From Sphingobium sp. MI1205 (GTDB lineage Bacteria > Pseudomonadota > Alphaproteobacteria > Sphingomonadales > Sphingomonadaceae), in NCBI RefSeq assembly GCF_001563285.1, contig NZ_CP005188.1, forward strand, positions 501,501 through 565,500: DNA of 64,000 nucleotides. Reading direction: 5' to 3'. A model generated the notes under the pieces. That model was not told the DNA's origin and searched no databases. It saw nothing but the letters and a program-made list of their open reading frames with translations. Shown here piece by piece: positions 51,654-61,293 of the stretch. The stretch's first letter is position 1, and every line of letters starts with the position of its first letter. The position numbers were made by a program, and so were the translations under genes.

Positions 51654-52034
51654 ATGTCCCGCAAACTCATTTCCTCGGGTTCGCCTTTCGAGGCGCAGGT
51701 CGGCTATTCGCGCGCCGTCGTCCAGGGCGACTGGTGCTTCGTCGCGGGCACCACGGGCACGGATCCGGAAACCAAGGCGATGCCGGAAAGCGTCGTCGAT
51801 CAGGGCGTGAACGCGCTGAAGGTCATTGGCAAGGCGCTGGAGGATGCGGGCTTTTCATTCGCCGATGTGGTGCGCGTGACCTATTATATCACCGACCCCG
51901 CCTATTGGGACGAACTGGGCAAGGCGACCGCGCCGGTGTTCGGCGACATACGCCCGGCGGCCAGCTGCATCGTCACCGGCCTTATCAAGCCGGAGATGAA
52001 GATCGAGATCGAAGTCACCGCATTCAAAGGCTGA
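51654..52034 (+). CDS. RidA-family deaminase
   Basis: 126-residue cytosolic trimeric protein of the RidA/YjgF family, which hydrolyses reactive enamines and imines made by PLP enzymes. The catalytic Arg is in FGDIRPAASCIV. Other marks are YSRAVVQGDWCFVAGTTG and VRVTYYI. It is separated by five bases from the ArsC-like gene on the same strand, so they form an operon. Confidence 0.9.
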   Translation: MSRKLISSGSPFEAQVGYSRAVVQGDWCFVAGTTGTDPETKAMPESVVDQGVNALKVIGKALEDAGFSFADVVRVTYYITDPAYWDELGKATAPVFGDIRPAASCIVTGLIKPEMKIEIEVTAFKG

Positions 52035-52039
52035 CCCCC

Positions 52040-52402
52040 ATGATTACCATGTACGGCATCAAAAATTGCGACACCATCAAGAAGGCGCGCAATTTCCTGG
52101 ATAATGAGCGCGTCGCCTACAACTTCCACGACTATAAGGTGTCGGGGGTCGACAAGGCGAAGCTGGAGGATTGGGTGATGGAACATGGTTGGGAAACCAT
52201 CCTCAACCGGTCCGGCACGACCTTCAAGGCGCTGGATGCGGGCGACAAGGCGCATATCGACGCCGAAAAGGCCATCCTGCTGATGACGGCCAACCCCTCC
52301 ATGATCAAGCGGCCGATCCTGGACGTGGGCGGCCAGGCGATCGTGGGCTTCAAGGCAACGACCTATGAAACGGCGCTGGCGAAGGCCAAGACAAAGGCCT
52401 GA
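52040..52402 (+). CDS. ArsC/Spx-family thioredoxin-like protein (YffB type)
   Basis: 120 residues. The N-terminal MITMYGIKNCDTIKKARNFL carries a single catalytic Cys, then DYKVSGVDKAKLEDWV, with the conserved RPILDVGGQAIVGF loop. This is the YffB/MgsR-like group of arsenate reductase-fold proteins; true arsenate reduction is doubtful because the arsenate-binding Arg set cannot be confirmed by eye. It lies five bases after the RidA gene. Confidence 0.85.
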   Translation: MITMYGIKNCDTIKKARNFLDNERVAYNFHDYKVSGVDKAKLEDWVMEHGWETILNRSGTTFKALDAGDKAHIDAEKAILLMTANPSMIKRPILDVGGQAIVGFKATTYETALAKAKTKA

Positions 52403-52454
52403 TTCGCCGCGACGGCGGCTTGTCAAATGAGGCGGGTGCGCGAATAACGGGATC

Positions 52455-52880
52455 ATGCTTTCGCAAAAGACCCGTTACGCCATCCGCGCGCTTCAGCATC
52501 TTGCCGATCGCTACCGCCAAGGCCCCGTGCCCTTGAACGAGATCGCGACGCGGCAGAATATCCCGGCCAAGTTCCTGACGGTCATCCTGTCGGAAATGGC
52601 GCGCGAAGGATTGGTCGCGACGCAGCGCGGGCGCGATGGCGGCTATTGGCTGGCGCTGGCGCCGGTCGACATCAGCTATGGCGACATCGTCCGGCTGACG
52701 CGCGGATCGCTGGCGCTGACGCCGTGCGCCAGCCGATTCGCGCATGAAACCTGCACCAACTGTTTGCCCGAATCGGAATGCAGGCTGCACCGCGTGATGT
52801 TGAGGGTGCGCGACGAAACGGCCAAGGTGCTGGACAGCATCAGTCTGGCCGAACCGCTTGCAATGGAGGAAGCGGGCTAG
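52455..52880 (+). CDS. Rrf2-family regulator
   Basis: 141 residues. Winged helix (TRYAIRALQHLADRYRQGPV, TRQNIPAKFLTVILSEMARE) with the GRDGGYWLA wing. It has a Cys cluster (TPCASRF, ETCTNCLPESECRLH) typical of Fe-S-sensing Rrf2 proteins. It may respond to iron, redox or nitric oxide. It follows the ArsC-like gene by 52 bases. Confidence 0.88.
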   Translation: MLSQKTRYAIRALQHLADRYRQGPVPLNEIATRQNIPAKFLTVILSEMAREGLVATQRGRDGGYWLALAPVDISYGDIVRLTRGSLALTPCASRFAHETCTNCLPESECRLHRVMLRVRDETAKVLDSISLAEPLAMEEAG

Positions 52881-52919
52881 GCCCTTGCGCCGCGCGCGCC
52901 GCTTCGCCACATCGTCGGC

Positions 52920-53576
52920 ATGACCATGCCTCCTCTTAAAGCCGCGCTGATTCCCGTTACGCCGTTGCAGCAGAACTGTACGCTGTTGTGGTGCACCGCG
53001 ACCAACCGGGGCGCCTTCGTCGATCCGGGCGGCGACCTGCCCCGGCTCAAGGCAGCGGCGGAACAGCATGGCGTCACCATCGAAAAGATCCTGGTGACCC
53101 ACGGCCATATCGACCATTGCGGCGAGGCGGGCGTGCTGGCCAAGGAGCTGGGCGTACCGATCGAAGGGCCGCATGAGGCGGATCGATTCTGGATCAGCCA
53201 GCTGGAGGAGGATGGCCGCAAATACGGCATCCAGGGCCAGCTGTTCGAGCCGGACCGTTGGCTGACGGACGGCGACAAGGTTCATGTGGGCGACCTGGAA
53301 CTGGACGTCTATCACTGCCCAGGCCACACGCCGGGCCATGTCGTCTTTCATCATGCTCCCAGCAAGCTCGCGATCGTGGGTGATGTGCTGTTCCAGGGGT
53401 CTATCGGCCGGACCGACTTTCCCATGGGGAATCACCAGCAGCTGATCGACGCGATCACCGGCAAGCTGTGGCCGCTGGGCGGTGACACGGCCTTCGTGCC
53501 AGGACATGGGCCGATGAGCAATTTCGCCCATGAGCGCCGCTCTAACCCATTCGTGGGCGACGCGGTGCTCGGCTGA
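52920..53576 (+). CDS. Metallo-beta-lactamase-fold hydrolase
   Basis: 218 residues, soluble. Metal motif THGHIDHCGE (HxHxDH), later His in CPGHTPGHVVFH, Asp in IVGDVLFQGSIGRTD and His in VPGHGPMSN. This is the glyoxalase II-like hydrolase type common in this position; the substrate may be a glutathione thioester. It follows the Rrf2 gene by 39 bases. Confidence 0.9.
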   Translation: MTMPPLKAALIPVTPLQQNCTLLWCTATNRGAFVDPGGDLPRLKAAAEQHGVTIEKILVTHGHIDHCGEAGVLAKELGVPIEGPHEADRFWISQLEEDGRKYGIQGQLFEPDRWLTDGDKVHVGDLELDVYHCPGHTPGHVVFHHAPSKLAIVGDVLFQGSIGRTDFPMGNHQQLIDAITGKLWPLGGDTAFVPGHGPMSNFAHERRSNPFVGDAVLG

Positions 53577-53580
53577 TCCT

Positions 53581-54009
53581 TTAGCGGGCGGCCATGGCGG
53601 GAGGCGCGGGAACGGCGCGCGTGGCGTGATAGGCGACATAGAGCGCTGTCGCCGCCAGCGCAGCGGTGACTGCCCAGCTGAGCAGCGCGCCGCCTGCACG
53701 CCAGACGGTGGGGCGGTCAGCATCCATGCCAATCCCATGCGCCGCGCGGGCAACGACATAGACGAGCGCGCCTATCCACAGCCAGAGCGGGGAACCGATC
53801 GCCAGTTCGACCAGTGCGAAGAGGATGAGGACGATCGGCGTATATTCGGTGAAGTTCGCATGCGCCCTTATCCGCCGCGCCAGCAGCGGATTGCCGCCAT
53901 CGCCGTGCAATGTCTTGCTGCCCACCCGAATCCGGGCGCAGCGGAAGGCGAGCCACAAGTTAAGCAGCGCGCAAGCGGCAGCCAGGGTCAGCGTGATCGG
54001 CAACAACAT
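53581..54009 (-). CDS. MAPEG-family membrane protein
   Basis: 142 residues from the ATG at 54009 (preceded by GGGGGAG). Four membrane helices (LPITLTLAAACALLNLWLAF, NFTEYTPIVLILFALVELAI, LWLWIGALVYVVARAAHGIG, LSWAVTAALAATALYVAYHA) with the MAPEG sequence RIRAHANFTEYTP. The family includes glutathione-linked enzymes of the membrane (microsomal GST/eicosanoid type). It converges with the metallo-beta-lactamase gene four bases away. Confidence 0.88.
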   Translation of the reverse strand: MLLPITLTLAAACALLNLWLAFRCARIRVGSKTLHGDGGNPLLARRIRAHANFTEYTPIVLILFALVELAIGSPLWLWIGALVYVVARAAHGIGMDADRPTVWRAGGALLSWAVTAALAATALYVAYHATRAVPAPPAMAAR

Positions 54010-54221
54010 GGATGTCTCCCCCCAATCCTTTTCTTGACCGGCACAATAAGCGGACGCCATTGCGGGGCAAGGAAGGACTTGCGCGTCCGTCAAAAAAGGC
54101 TATAGGCGCAGGGCTTCGCGATCACCCGGGCCGCATGGGTCTGCGGCGCCTGTGGCGTCGGCACCCATCGGATACTGGCCAGTCGCTTAACCAGATCTAA
54201 TTTATGGAATAAGGTGCCGAC

Positions 54222-54401
54222 ATGGCTGTCCCCAAGAGGAAAACTTCCCCGTCCCGCCGCGGTATGCGCCGCAGCCACGATGCACTGCGCGTCGAAGCAT
54301 TCCAGGAATGTTCCAACTGCGGTGAACTGAAGCGCCCGCACAATCTGTGCGACGCTTGCGGCCACTATAATGGCCGCGAAGTCGTTGCCGTCGGGGCCTG
54401 A
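54222..54401 (+). CDS. rpmF: 50S ribosomal protein L32
   Basis: 59 residues: [20 protein letters not shown] at the start, then a zinc-binding C-x2-C ... C-x2-C ([14 protein letters not shown]). Structural protein of the large ribosomal subunit. It heads the conserved rpmF-plsX-fabH-ihfA-merR cluster, 32 bases before plsX. Confidence 0.97.
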   Translation: MAVPKRKTSPSRRGMRRSHDALRVEAFQECSNCGELKRPHNLCDACGHYNGREVVAVGA

Positions 54402-54433
54402 CGACACACTCTCTCCTGTAAAGGTGTCCTGAA

Positions 54434-55492
54434 GTGTCCAGCCAGCCGCGAATCGCAATCGACGCGATGGGCGGGGATGAAGGCGTGCGCGTGATGATGG
54501 CGGGCGTGGCGCTCGCCCGTCACCGTCATGAAGGGCTGCGCTTCACCCTTTTTGGAGACGAGACGCGGATCAAAGCCGCGCTCGACCATCACCCCAATCT
54601 GCGCGCTGCGTCCGAAGTGGTGCACGCCAGCGATGTCGTGGCCGCCGGGGACAAGCCGAGCGCCGCCATCCGCAAGAAGGCCAGCTCCATGAGCATGGCT
54701 ATCGCGGCGGTGAAGGCGGGCGAGGCGGGTGCTGCCGTTTCCTCCGGTAATACCGGTGCGTTGATGGCGATGGCCAAGGTTGCGCTGCGCACCATGCCTG
54801 GTGTTGATCGCCCGGCGCTGGCTGCGCTGCTGCCGACGCTTGGCGCTAATGACGTGGTCATGCTGGATCTTGGCGCGAACACGGAATGCGACGCCCGCAA
54901 TCTGGTGCAGTTCGCGGTGATGGGCGCTGCCTATGCCCGGATCGCGTTCGATCTGGAACGCCCTCGCGTACGGCTGATGAACATCGGCACCGAAGACATG
55001 AAGGGCACGGAGGAAATCCGCGACGCCGCCGCGATGCTGCGTGCCGCGACCAACCTGCCGCTTTCCTTTGATGGTTTCACCGAAGGCGACAAGATCGGCC
55101 GGGGCGAGGCCGACGTTATCGTCAGTGACGGTTTTTCCGGCAATGTCGCGCTCAAGACCGCGGAAGGTACGGCGCGCTTCGTGACTGACCTGCTGCGCAC
55201 CGCCTTTACCAGTTCCATCCGGTCGAAGATCGGCTTCCTCATTTCCAAGCCCGCGATGCACTTGCTGAAGCATCATCTGGACCCCAACAACCATAATGGC
55301 GCAGTATTTCTGGGCTTGAACGGTGTGGTGGTTAAGAGCCATGGCAGTGCGAATGACAAGGGCGTGGCCAATGCCGTGCATGTCGCCGCGCGGCTGCTGG
55401 AAGAGGATATCACCCGGCGCATCGCTGCCGACATGGCGGGCGTACGTGCGCTGTCAGCCGTCGCGTCCAAACAGGAGCTTGCCGCCAAGTGA
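54434..55492 (+). CDS. plsX: Phosphate acyltransferase PlsX
   Basis: 352-residue enzyme converting acyl-ACP to acyl-phosphate for phospholipid synthesis. It has the N-terminal [20 protein letters not shown] and downstream [32 protein letters not shown] and [18 protein letters not shown]. It is linked by a GTGA overlap to fabH. Same strand and usual gene order for the group. Confidence 0.95.
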   Translation: MSSQPRIAIDAMGGDEGVRVMMAGVALARHRHEGLRFTLFGDETRIKAALDHHPNLRAASEVVHASDVVAAGDKPSAAIRKKASSMSMAIAAVKAGEAGAAVSSGNTGALMAMAKVALRTMPGVDRPALAALLPTLGANDVVMLDLGANTECDARNLVQFAVMGAAYARIAFDLERPRVRLMNIGTEDMKGTEEIRDAAAMLRAATNLPLSFDGFTEGDKIGRGEADVIVSDGFSGNVALKTAEGTARFVTDLLRTAFTSSIRSKIGFLISKPAMHLLKHHLDPNNHNGAVFLGLNGVVVKSHGSANDKGVANAVHVAARLLEEDITRRIAADMAGVRALSAVASKQELAAK

Positions 55493-56457
55493 TCCGCAGG
55501 TCGATTCTTCTGGGCACGGGCTCTGCGCTTCCGGCCCGTGCGGTCAGCAATGCTGAACTGGCGCAGACCGTCGATACCAGCGACGAGTGGATCGTCGAGC
55601 GTACTGGCATCCGCAACCGGCACATCGCTGGCGAGGGGGAAACAACCGCTAGCCTGGCGACCGATGCGGCCAGGGCTGCGCTGGATGCCGCTGGCCTGAC
55701 CGGGCAGGACATCGACCTCATCATCCTGGCGACCGCTACGCCCGACCAGACCTTTCCCGCCAGCGCCACGCTGGTTCAGGCGGCGCTGGGCATCGACGAT
55801 TGTGTCGCGTTCGACGTCGCGGCCGTCTGCTCCGGCTTCCTCTACGCGGTCACGGTCGCGGACAGTATGATCCGTTCGGGTGCTGCAAATCGCGCGCTGG
55901 TGATCGGGTCGGAGACGTTCAGCCGCATTCTTGATTGGGAAGATCGCACGACCTGCGTTTTGTTCGGCGACGGCGCCGGGGCGATCGTGCTGGGCGGTGA
56001 GGAAAGTGCGGACGGCGCGCGAGGCATATTGGCAGCCAAGCTGCACGCTGATGGACGGCATAACCAGCTGCTTTATGTCGATGGCGGCCCCTCCACGACC
56101 CAGACCGTCGGCAAACTGCGCATGAAGGGACAGGAAGTGTTCCGTCATGCGGTCGTGAACCTTGCCGGAGTCCTGACCGAAGTCATGGCAATGGCCGACC
56201 TTAGCACGGCCGATATCGACTGGTTGATCCCGCACCAGGCCAACGCACGTATCCTGGACGCGACGGCCCGCAAGCTGAAGCTTTCGCCCGATCGCGTGGT
56301 CATGACGGTCGATCGTCACGCCAATACTTCCGCCGCTTCGGTGCCGTTGGCGCTTGACGTAGCCATTCGCGACGGCCGGGTTCAGGCTGGTGATCTGCTG
56401 GTGCTGGAGGCGATGGGCGGGGGCTTTACCTGGGGCGCTTGCGTTCTGCGGGTCTAA
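55489..56457 (+). CDS. fabH: 3-oxoacyl-ACP synthase III
   Basis: 322 residues starting at GTG, overlapping plsX by four bases. The thiolase-fold catalytic triad is readable: Cys114 in [10 protein letters not shown], His in [11 protein letters not shown], Asn in [10 protein letters not shown]. It condenses acetyl-CoA with malonyl-ACP to start fatty-acid synthesis. It is followed by ihfA after a 124-base gap. Confidence 0.95.
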   Translation: MIRRSILLGTGSALPARAVSNAELAQTVDTSDEWIVERTGIRNRHIAGEGETTASLATDAARAALDAAGLTGQDIDLIILATATPDQTFPASATLVQAALGIDDCVAFDVAAVCSGFLYAVTVADSMIRSGAANRALVIGSETFSRILDWEDRTTCVLFGDGAGAIVLGGEESADGARGILAAKLHADGRHNQLLYVDGGPSTTQTVGKLRMKGQEVFRHAVVNLAGVLTEVMAMADLSTADIDWLIPHQANARILDATARKLKLSPDRVVMTVDRHANTSAASVPLALDVAIRDGRVQAGDLLVLEAMGGGFTWGACVLRV

Positions 56458-56581
56458 ACCCTTTCATTTGCGCATAATTCTTCGAATAGTTTTGCGAGTC
56501 ATCTTGCAGAATCACTCGGGTTATCGCAGAATTTACCACTGTCATCCGCATCAACCCGGCGGATGAAGGTGGGGACGTTCG

Positions 56582-56881
56582 ATGACTGGTCATGCTACCC
56601 TGACGCGTGCGGATCTCGCGGAAAGCGTAAATCGTCATATTGGCCTCTCACGGTCCGAGGCGGCTGCCCTGATCGAATCCATTCTGGAGCATATGACGTC
56701 CGCTCTGGAACGCGGGGAAAATGTGAAGATTTCGAGCTTCGGTACCTTCGTGCTGCGCGACAAGACACAACGCATGGGCCGCAATCCCAAGACCGGGGTA
56801 GAAGTGCCGATCGAACCGCGCCGCGTGCTGACCTTTCGCGCCAGCCAGACCATGCGGGACCGCGTCGCCGCCGCTTCCTGA
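56582..56881 (+). CDS. ihfA: Integration host factor subunit alpha
   Basis: 99 residues of the HU/IHF family: [40 protein letters not shown], the DNA-intercalating arm [20 protein letters not shown]. It binds DNA as a heterodimer with IhfB and bends it sharply. Position between fabH and a MerR gene is conserved in alphaproteobacteria. Confidence 0.95.
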   Translation: MTGHATLTRADLAESVNRHIGLSRSEAAALIESILEHMTSALERGENVKISSFGTFVLRDKTQRMGRNPKTGVEVPIEPRRVLTFRASQTMRDRVAAAS

Positions 56882-56954
56882 AGTGATCGCGTCGCCTTCG
56901 ACCATCCTTTCCAATGGTTGACCTTTGCGCTCCGATGAGTGCAACATTGCGCCC

Positions 56955-57326
56955 ATGGCAAAGGAAGAGGGTGCATTCCTGACGATAAGCGAACTGTCGG
57001 GAGAGCTTGGGCTTCCGCAGCATATTCTGCGCTATTGGGAAACGCGTTTTCCGCAGTTGCGTCCGCTGCAACGTTCGGGCAACCGCCGCTATTATCGCCC
57101 CGCAGATGTGGCGTTGGTGCGGCGGATCAACCATCTGCTGAATGTGGAAGGCTTTACTGTACGCGGTGCGCAAAAGGCGCTGGCGGAGGATGGGGGAGCG
57201 GCTGATGCAAAGCCTGGCCTTAGCGTTCCCGTCCAACCGTCCCCCGCAGCGACAGACGGGTCCGGGGAGTTGCTCCATCGTTTGCAGACCATTCGGGCGA
57301 CACTTGCCCGCGCGATCGGTGAATGA
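56955..57326 (+). CDS. MerR-family regulator downstream of ihfA
   Basis: 123 residues from the ATG at 56955. Winged helix: FLTISELSGELGLPQHILRY, WETRFPQLRPLQRSGNRRYY, then RPADVALVRRINHLLNVEGF. The C-terminus is short, with no cysteine metal loop. This is the standard partner of ihfA in alphaproteobacteria; its target is unknown. Confidence 0.9.
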   Translation: MAKEEGAFLTISELSGELGLPQHILRYWETRFPQLRPLQRSGNRRYYRPADVALVRRINHLLNVEGFTVRGAQKALAEDGGAADAKPGLSVPVQPSPAATDGSGELLHRLQTIRATLARAIGE

Positions 57327-57329
57327 AGA

Positions 57330-57851
57330 TCAGAGCGTCCGCGCATATATAAGATCACGGAACGGAACATCGCCAACCATGAATGTGGTTTCGCCGATTT
57401 CCTGAAATCCATGCCGCGCATAGAATCGGCGCGCGCGGTCATTTTGCGGATAGACGGCGAGCAGCATCCGCTTCGCCCCGCGATGGCGAGCATGATCGAC
57501 AAGCAATTCCATCAACTCGTCGCCCCGGCCGCCGCCCTGCCATGGCCCGAGCAGATAGATCCGCTTGATCTCGACATCGTCGCGTTCGTCGGTGAAAATG
57601 GGAAGGTCCGGGGGCGTCAGCATCGCATAGCCCACCGGCGCGCCCAGCGGCGTTTCGCCAATCAACAGTTGCTGCGCCGGATCATGAAGCGCAGCCCGAT
57701 AATAGCTTTCCGCATGCGCCACCTGGATGTGGGCGATCAGGGCAGGCCCCGGATGGTCATGGGCGAAGCTTGCGAGAAAAGTCGCGCAGCCCAGGTGCGA
57801 AAGCGCCGGGGCGTCTGACGGAACAGCCTGGCGCCAATGGATGGGCGTCAT
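57330..57851 (-). CDS. GNAT-family N-acetyltransferase
   Basis: 173 residues. The acetyl-CoA-binding signature is GPWQGGGRGDELMELLVDHA, followed by MLLAVYPQNDRARRFYARHG. It moves an acetyl group to an amine of a small molecule or protein; the acceptor is unknown. It ends four bases after the convergent MerR gene. Confidence 0.88.
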   Translation of the reverse strand: MTPIHWRQAVPSDAPALSHLGCATFLASFAHDHPGPALIAHIQVAHAESYYRAALHDPAQQLLIGETPLGAPVGYAMLTPPDLPIFTDERDDVEIKRIYLLGPWQGGGRGDELMELLVDHARHRGAKRMLLAVYPQNDRARRFYARHGFQEIGETTFMVGDVPFRDLIYARTL

Positions 57852-57862
57852 GGCGTCGCCCT

Positions 57863-58405
57863 TCAGCGGGAACCCGGACCCAATGCCGGATCAAGGTCGC
57901 GCGGACGCGTAAAGCTGACCAAGGTTGCGGTATCCTGCCGGACGTCCGCCCAATGATCGATGGCCAGATCCATCACGGCGAGGCTGGCGGTCGGGAATTT
58001 GACCTCCACATCCTCGCGCAAAGGGCTGGCGCCGTCATCAGGCACCAGTTCCAGGATCAATTCTTCAAGGCCCGGATTATGCCCTGCCATGATGACGTTG
58101 TCCGCCGTGTCGGGCAGATCGCGGATGACGTCCATCAGGGTCGCAACGGATGCCAGATAGATGCGCCGGTCCCAATGGGGCTCCAACGGATCGCCATAGC
58201 CCTCCAGAAAGGTGTCGAGCGTCTGCACGACCCGCGTGGCGGGAGAGGCGACCAGCCGGTCAAACTGCATCTTGCGGTTGCGGGCGAACTGACCGACCAG
58301 CAGCGCGGCCTTTTCCCCTCGCCGGTTAAGCGGACGGTCGAAGTCGCGCTCGACCGGATCATCCCAATCGGACTTGGCGTGGCGCAACAGGGTCAACCGC
58401 TTCAT
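57863..58405 (-). CDS. SixA-type histidine phosphatase
   Basis: 180 residues of the histidine-phosphatase superfamily. The catalytic RHA motif is in KRLTLLRHAKSDWDDPVERD, the second His is in NVIMAGHNPGLEEL, and the distal Arg is in SPATRVVQTLDT. It dephosphorylates a phosphohistidine protein or small molecule. Its start overlaps the DinG-like gene by ATGA. Confidence 0.88.
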   Translation of the reverse strand: MKRLTLLRHAKSDWDDPVERDFDRPLNRRGEKAALLVGQFARNRKMQFDRLVASPATRVVQTLDTFLEGYGDPLEPHWDRRIYLASVATLMDVIRDLPDTADNVIMAGHNPGLEELILELVPDDGASPLREDVEVKFPTASLAVMDLAIDHWADVRQDTATLVSFTRPRDLDPALGPGSR

Positions 58406-61152
58406 TTTCGCTCCAGGTCGTGGGTGCCGGATTCGACTCCCTGATGCCCTAGCGCCATGCCGTCGCCAAGACCAGCACGGGAATGGGCGCTGACCGCGAT
58501 GATTGCTTCGTCCAGCGTCATGCGGCGGATTGGTGTGCCTGCGGGAAAGGCGCTCAGCAAGCGGCTGGGCATTGCGGCCGACAGGATGACGAAGCTGCCG
58601 CGATCCTCGGCGCGGCGGATAAGGCGGCCGAATGCCTGAGCGAGCCGGGCGCGGATCAGCCGGTCGTCATAGGCAGCGCCCCCTCCGGCCAGGCGGCGGG
58701 CAGCGTGCAGCACCGTCGGTTTGGACCAGGGCACGCCCTCCATCACCACCAGCCGCAGCGAATGGCCCGGCACATCGACGCCGTCGCGCAGAGCGTCGGT
58801 GCCGAGCAGCGATGCGCGCGGATCGTCGCGGAAAATGTCGATCAGCGTGCCGGTGTCCATCGGGTCGACATGCTGCGCGTAAAGCGGCAGCCCTGCACGC
58901 GCCAGGCGATCGGCGATTCGGGCGTGGACGGCGCGCAAACGCCGGATGGCGGTGAACAGGCCGAGCGTACCGCCGCCCGCTGCCTCGATCAGTCGTCCAT
59001 AGGCGCCAGACAGCGCGGCTATGTCGCCTCGCTTGATGTCGGTCACGATCAGAACTTCGGCGCGATCGGCATAGTCGAACGGGCTGTACGCCTCAAACTG
59101 CTCCGCACCATGGGGCAGGTGACTCGCCCCGCTGCGGCTTTCGGCATTGTCCCAATCGCCGCCGCCTTTCAGCGTTGCGGATGTGATCAGCACGCCCTGC
59201 GCCGGTTTCAGCACCGTTTCGGCGAGCGGACGGCTGGGATCGAGCCAGTGGCGATGAATGCCGATATCGAATTCTCGCCCTTCGATCCGGTCAACGGTCA
59301 TCCAATCGACGAAGTCGGCGTCCGCAGGGCCGCCGATCCGCGCGAGCAGCGCCAGCCAGGCGGCGAGCAGGTCGCGGCGCCAGCCGAGCGAGGCAATCGC
59401 GCCTTCGATCCGGGCGCGGGCTGCGCCGTCCAGCCAGTCGGGTGCATCCTCGATCACCGCTTCCAGCCGCTTGGCGAGGCGGGTGAGCGGACGCAACAGA
59501 CCGTCGAGCGCCAGCGCGGCCTCCTGCGCTGCTTCGACCAGCGGGCCGTCCGGTTCGGCCAGTTCTGTTTCCAGCCCGTACCCCGCATCCGCCTCACCCA
59601 TGTCGGCGGCGCGGGCATAGACGGTGCCTCGTACGGCTGCGAGCAACTCTTCAAGCGGGCCGAATGGTTCGCCCGCGACAATGCGCTTGAGCCATTCATC
59701 GGCCGGCAAAGCGCGCGCGGCGTCGGCGGCGGCCCGGATCGCCTCGCCGCCTTCCTCGTCATAGCTGGCGAGGTCGGACAGTCGGGCGGCAAGGCCCCGG
59801 CGACGACCGCGCGAATTGCCTTCCGGGCCCATCACCCAGCGCCGCAGTTCGATCGCCTCATGCCCCGACAGGGCGACCGAAAAGGTCGAATCGGCTGCAT
59901 CGAAGAGATGATGGCCCTCGTCAAAGATGAGGCGTTGCGGCCGCTGGCCCGTTTCCCGCCCGCGCGCGGCGTTGATCATCACCAGCGCATGATTGGCGAT
60001 GACGATGTCCGCATCGGCCGAGGCGCGGGCGGATCGTTCGATGAAGCATTTGCGGTAGTGGGGGCAACCCGCATAGATGCACTCGCCCCGTCGGTCAGTG
60101 AGCGCGGTCGATCCGTTGCGCCGGAACAGCGTCGGCAGCCAGCCCGGCAGGTCGCCGCCGATCATGTCGCCGTCCTTGCTGAACGCCGCCCAGCGCGCGA
60201 CCAGTTGGGCCAGGATCGCGGCTCGCCCGGCAAAGCCGCCTTGCAACGCATCCTCCAGGTTTAGCAGGCAGAGATAATTTTCGCGCCCCTTGCGCACCAC
60301 CACTCGCCGCGCCGCAATCCCCGGATCGGGAAAGAGGCGAAGGGATTCGCGATCGAGTTGCCGCTGCAGCGCCTTGGTATAGGTCGATATCCAGACGGTG
60401 CCCTGCGCCTCTGACGCCCAAAGGGATGCGGGCGCGAGATAGCCCAGCGTCTTGCCAATGCCCGTGCCCGCTTCGGCGAGCAGCATATTGGGTTGGTCGC
60501 GATGCTTGCGGGGGCGGAAGCTCTCCACCGCTGCGGCAGCATAGGCGCGCTGGCCGGGGCGGCTTTCCGCGCCGCTGCCGGTCAGGTGCGCAAGCCGCGC
60601 CAACACGTCTTGTTCGTTAAGGGAAACCGTGCGCGGGGCTGGTCTGGGTTGAGCTTCCTCCCATTCGGGCAGGCGGGAGAAGAGCCACCGCTCCGCTTCT
60701 GCGGGCCGGGCGATGCGCGGGGCGACAAGCGGCGCCCATGGCCACCGCAGCCGGTGCAGCGATTGGGCAGATGTCCAGCCACCCTCCCGCTCCAGCCAGT
60801 TGGGGGAGCCGAGCGTGTCGAGCAGCGCAGCCGTCGCGCTTTGCAGCAGTTGGGGTATGTCCGCTTCGGCTGCGGGACGCTCCAGCCCCAGCGCTTCGGC
60901 CAGCCCCTTGGGCGTCGGCACAAGGAAACGTGCCGGGTGGATGAAGGCCCATAGCTCCAGCAGGTCGAGGCCATTGAGTTCGGGATATCCCAGCCGCTGA
61001 CCGGTGAGCGGCGCGTTGAGCAGCAGGGTCGGTGTTTCCGCCGCGCGCGCGATAGCGGTGCCCTTGGCCACCGCCTGCGTCGTGCCGCCTTCGCGCAGCC
61101 AGATGCCGCCGTGACTGGCGTGAAGGGCAGGCAGGGCGGCAGGTTCAATCAC
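58402..61152 (-). CDS. DinG/XPD-type ATP-dependent DNA helicase
   Basis: 916 residues, start GTG. Superfamily 2 helicase of the DinG/YoaA type. Walker A AEAGTGIGKTLGYL (near 230), the Fe-S Cys set (CLLNLEDAL, ECIYAGCPHYRKCF), Walker B DEGHHLF, and C-terminal motifs (LLGTDALRDGVDVPG, QAFGRLIRRAEDRG). The first ~150 residues form an N-terminal domain that I cannot assign. It unwinds 5' to 3' in repair or R-loop resolution. It is translationally coupled to the SixA-type gene. Confidence 0.9.
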   Translation of the reverse strand: MIEPAALPALHASHGGIWLREGGTTQAVAKGTAIARAAETPTLLLNAPLTGQRLGYPELNGLDLLELWAFIHPARFLVPTPKGLAEALGLERPAAEADIPQLLQSATAALLDTLGSPNWLEREGGWTSAQSLHRLRWPWAPLVAPRIARPAEAERWLFSRLPEWEEAQPRPAPRTVSLNEQDVLARLAHLTGSGAESRPGQRAYAAAAVESFRPRKHRDQPNMLLAEAGTGIGKTLGYLAPASLWASEAQGTVWISTYTKALQRQLDRESLRLFPDPGIAARRVVVRKGRENYLCLLNLEDALQGGFAGRAAILAQLVARWAAFSKDGDMIGGDLPGWLPTLFRRNGSTALTDRRGECIYAGCPHYRKCFIERSARASADADIVIANHALVMINAARGRETGQRPQRLIFDEGHHLFDAADSTFSVALSGHEAIELRRWVMGPEGNSRGRRRGLAARLSDLASYDEEGGEAIRAAADAARALPADEWLKRIVAGEPFGPLEELLAAVRGTVYARAADMGEADAGYGLETELAEPDGPLVEAAQEAALALDGLLRPLTRLAKRLEAVIEDAPDWLDGAARARIEGAIASLGWRRDLLAAWLALLARIGGPADADFVDWMTVDRIEGREFDIGIHRHWLDPSRPLAETVLKPAQGVLITSATLKGGGDWDNAESRSGASHLPHGAEQFEAYSPFDYADRAEVLIVTDIKRGDIAALSGAYGRLIEAAGGGTLGLFTAIRRLRAVHARIADRLARAGLPLYAQHVDPMDTGTLIDIFRDDPRASLLGTDALRDGVDVPGHSLRLVVMEGVPWSKPTVLHAARRLAGGGAAYDDRLIRARLAQAFGRLIRRAEDRGSFVILSAAMPSRLLSAFPAGTPIRRMTLDEAIIAVSAHSRAGLGDGMALGHQGVESGTHDLERK

Positions 61153-61293
61153 CTGCCCGGCTTAGGCGAGCTGGAACAAAAGAGAAACTGGAAAAAGGAT
61201 GGGTTCAGCGTATGCGGTGACCCAATCCACCAAAGCCAACCGGGCGCGGAAAGGCGTTCCATTTCGTCCCATGCGGAGTTAGGGGCTTGCATC

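Noticed and set aside
57327..57330. tRNA-Pro often found after the ihfA-merR pair
   Set aside because: The GNAT gene begins four bases after the MerR stop, leaving no room for a tRNA.
58483..60264. 593-codon open frame antisense to the DinG-like helicase
   Set aside because: Shadow frame of a GC-rich gene; its product is Arg/Gln/His-rich with no recognisable domain.
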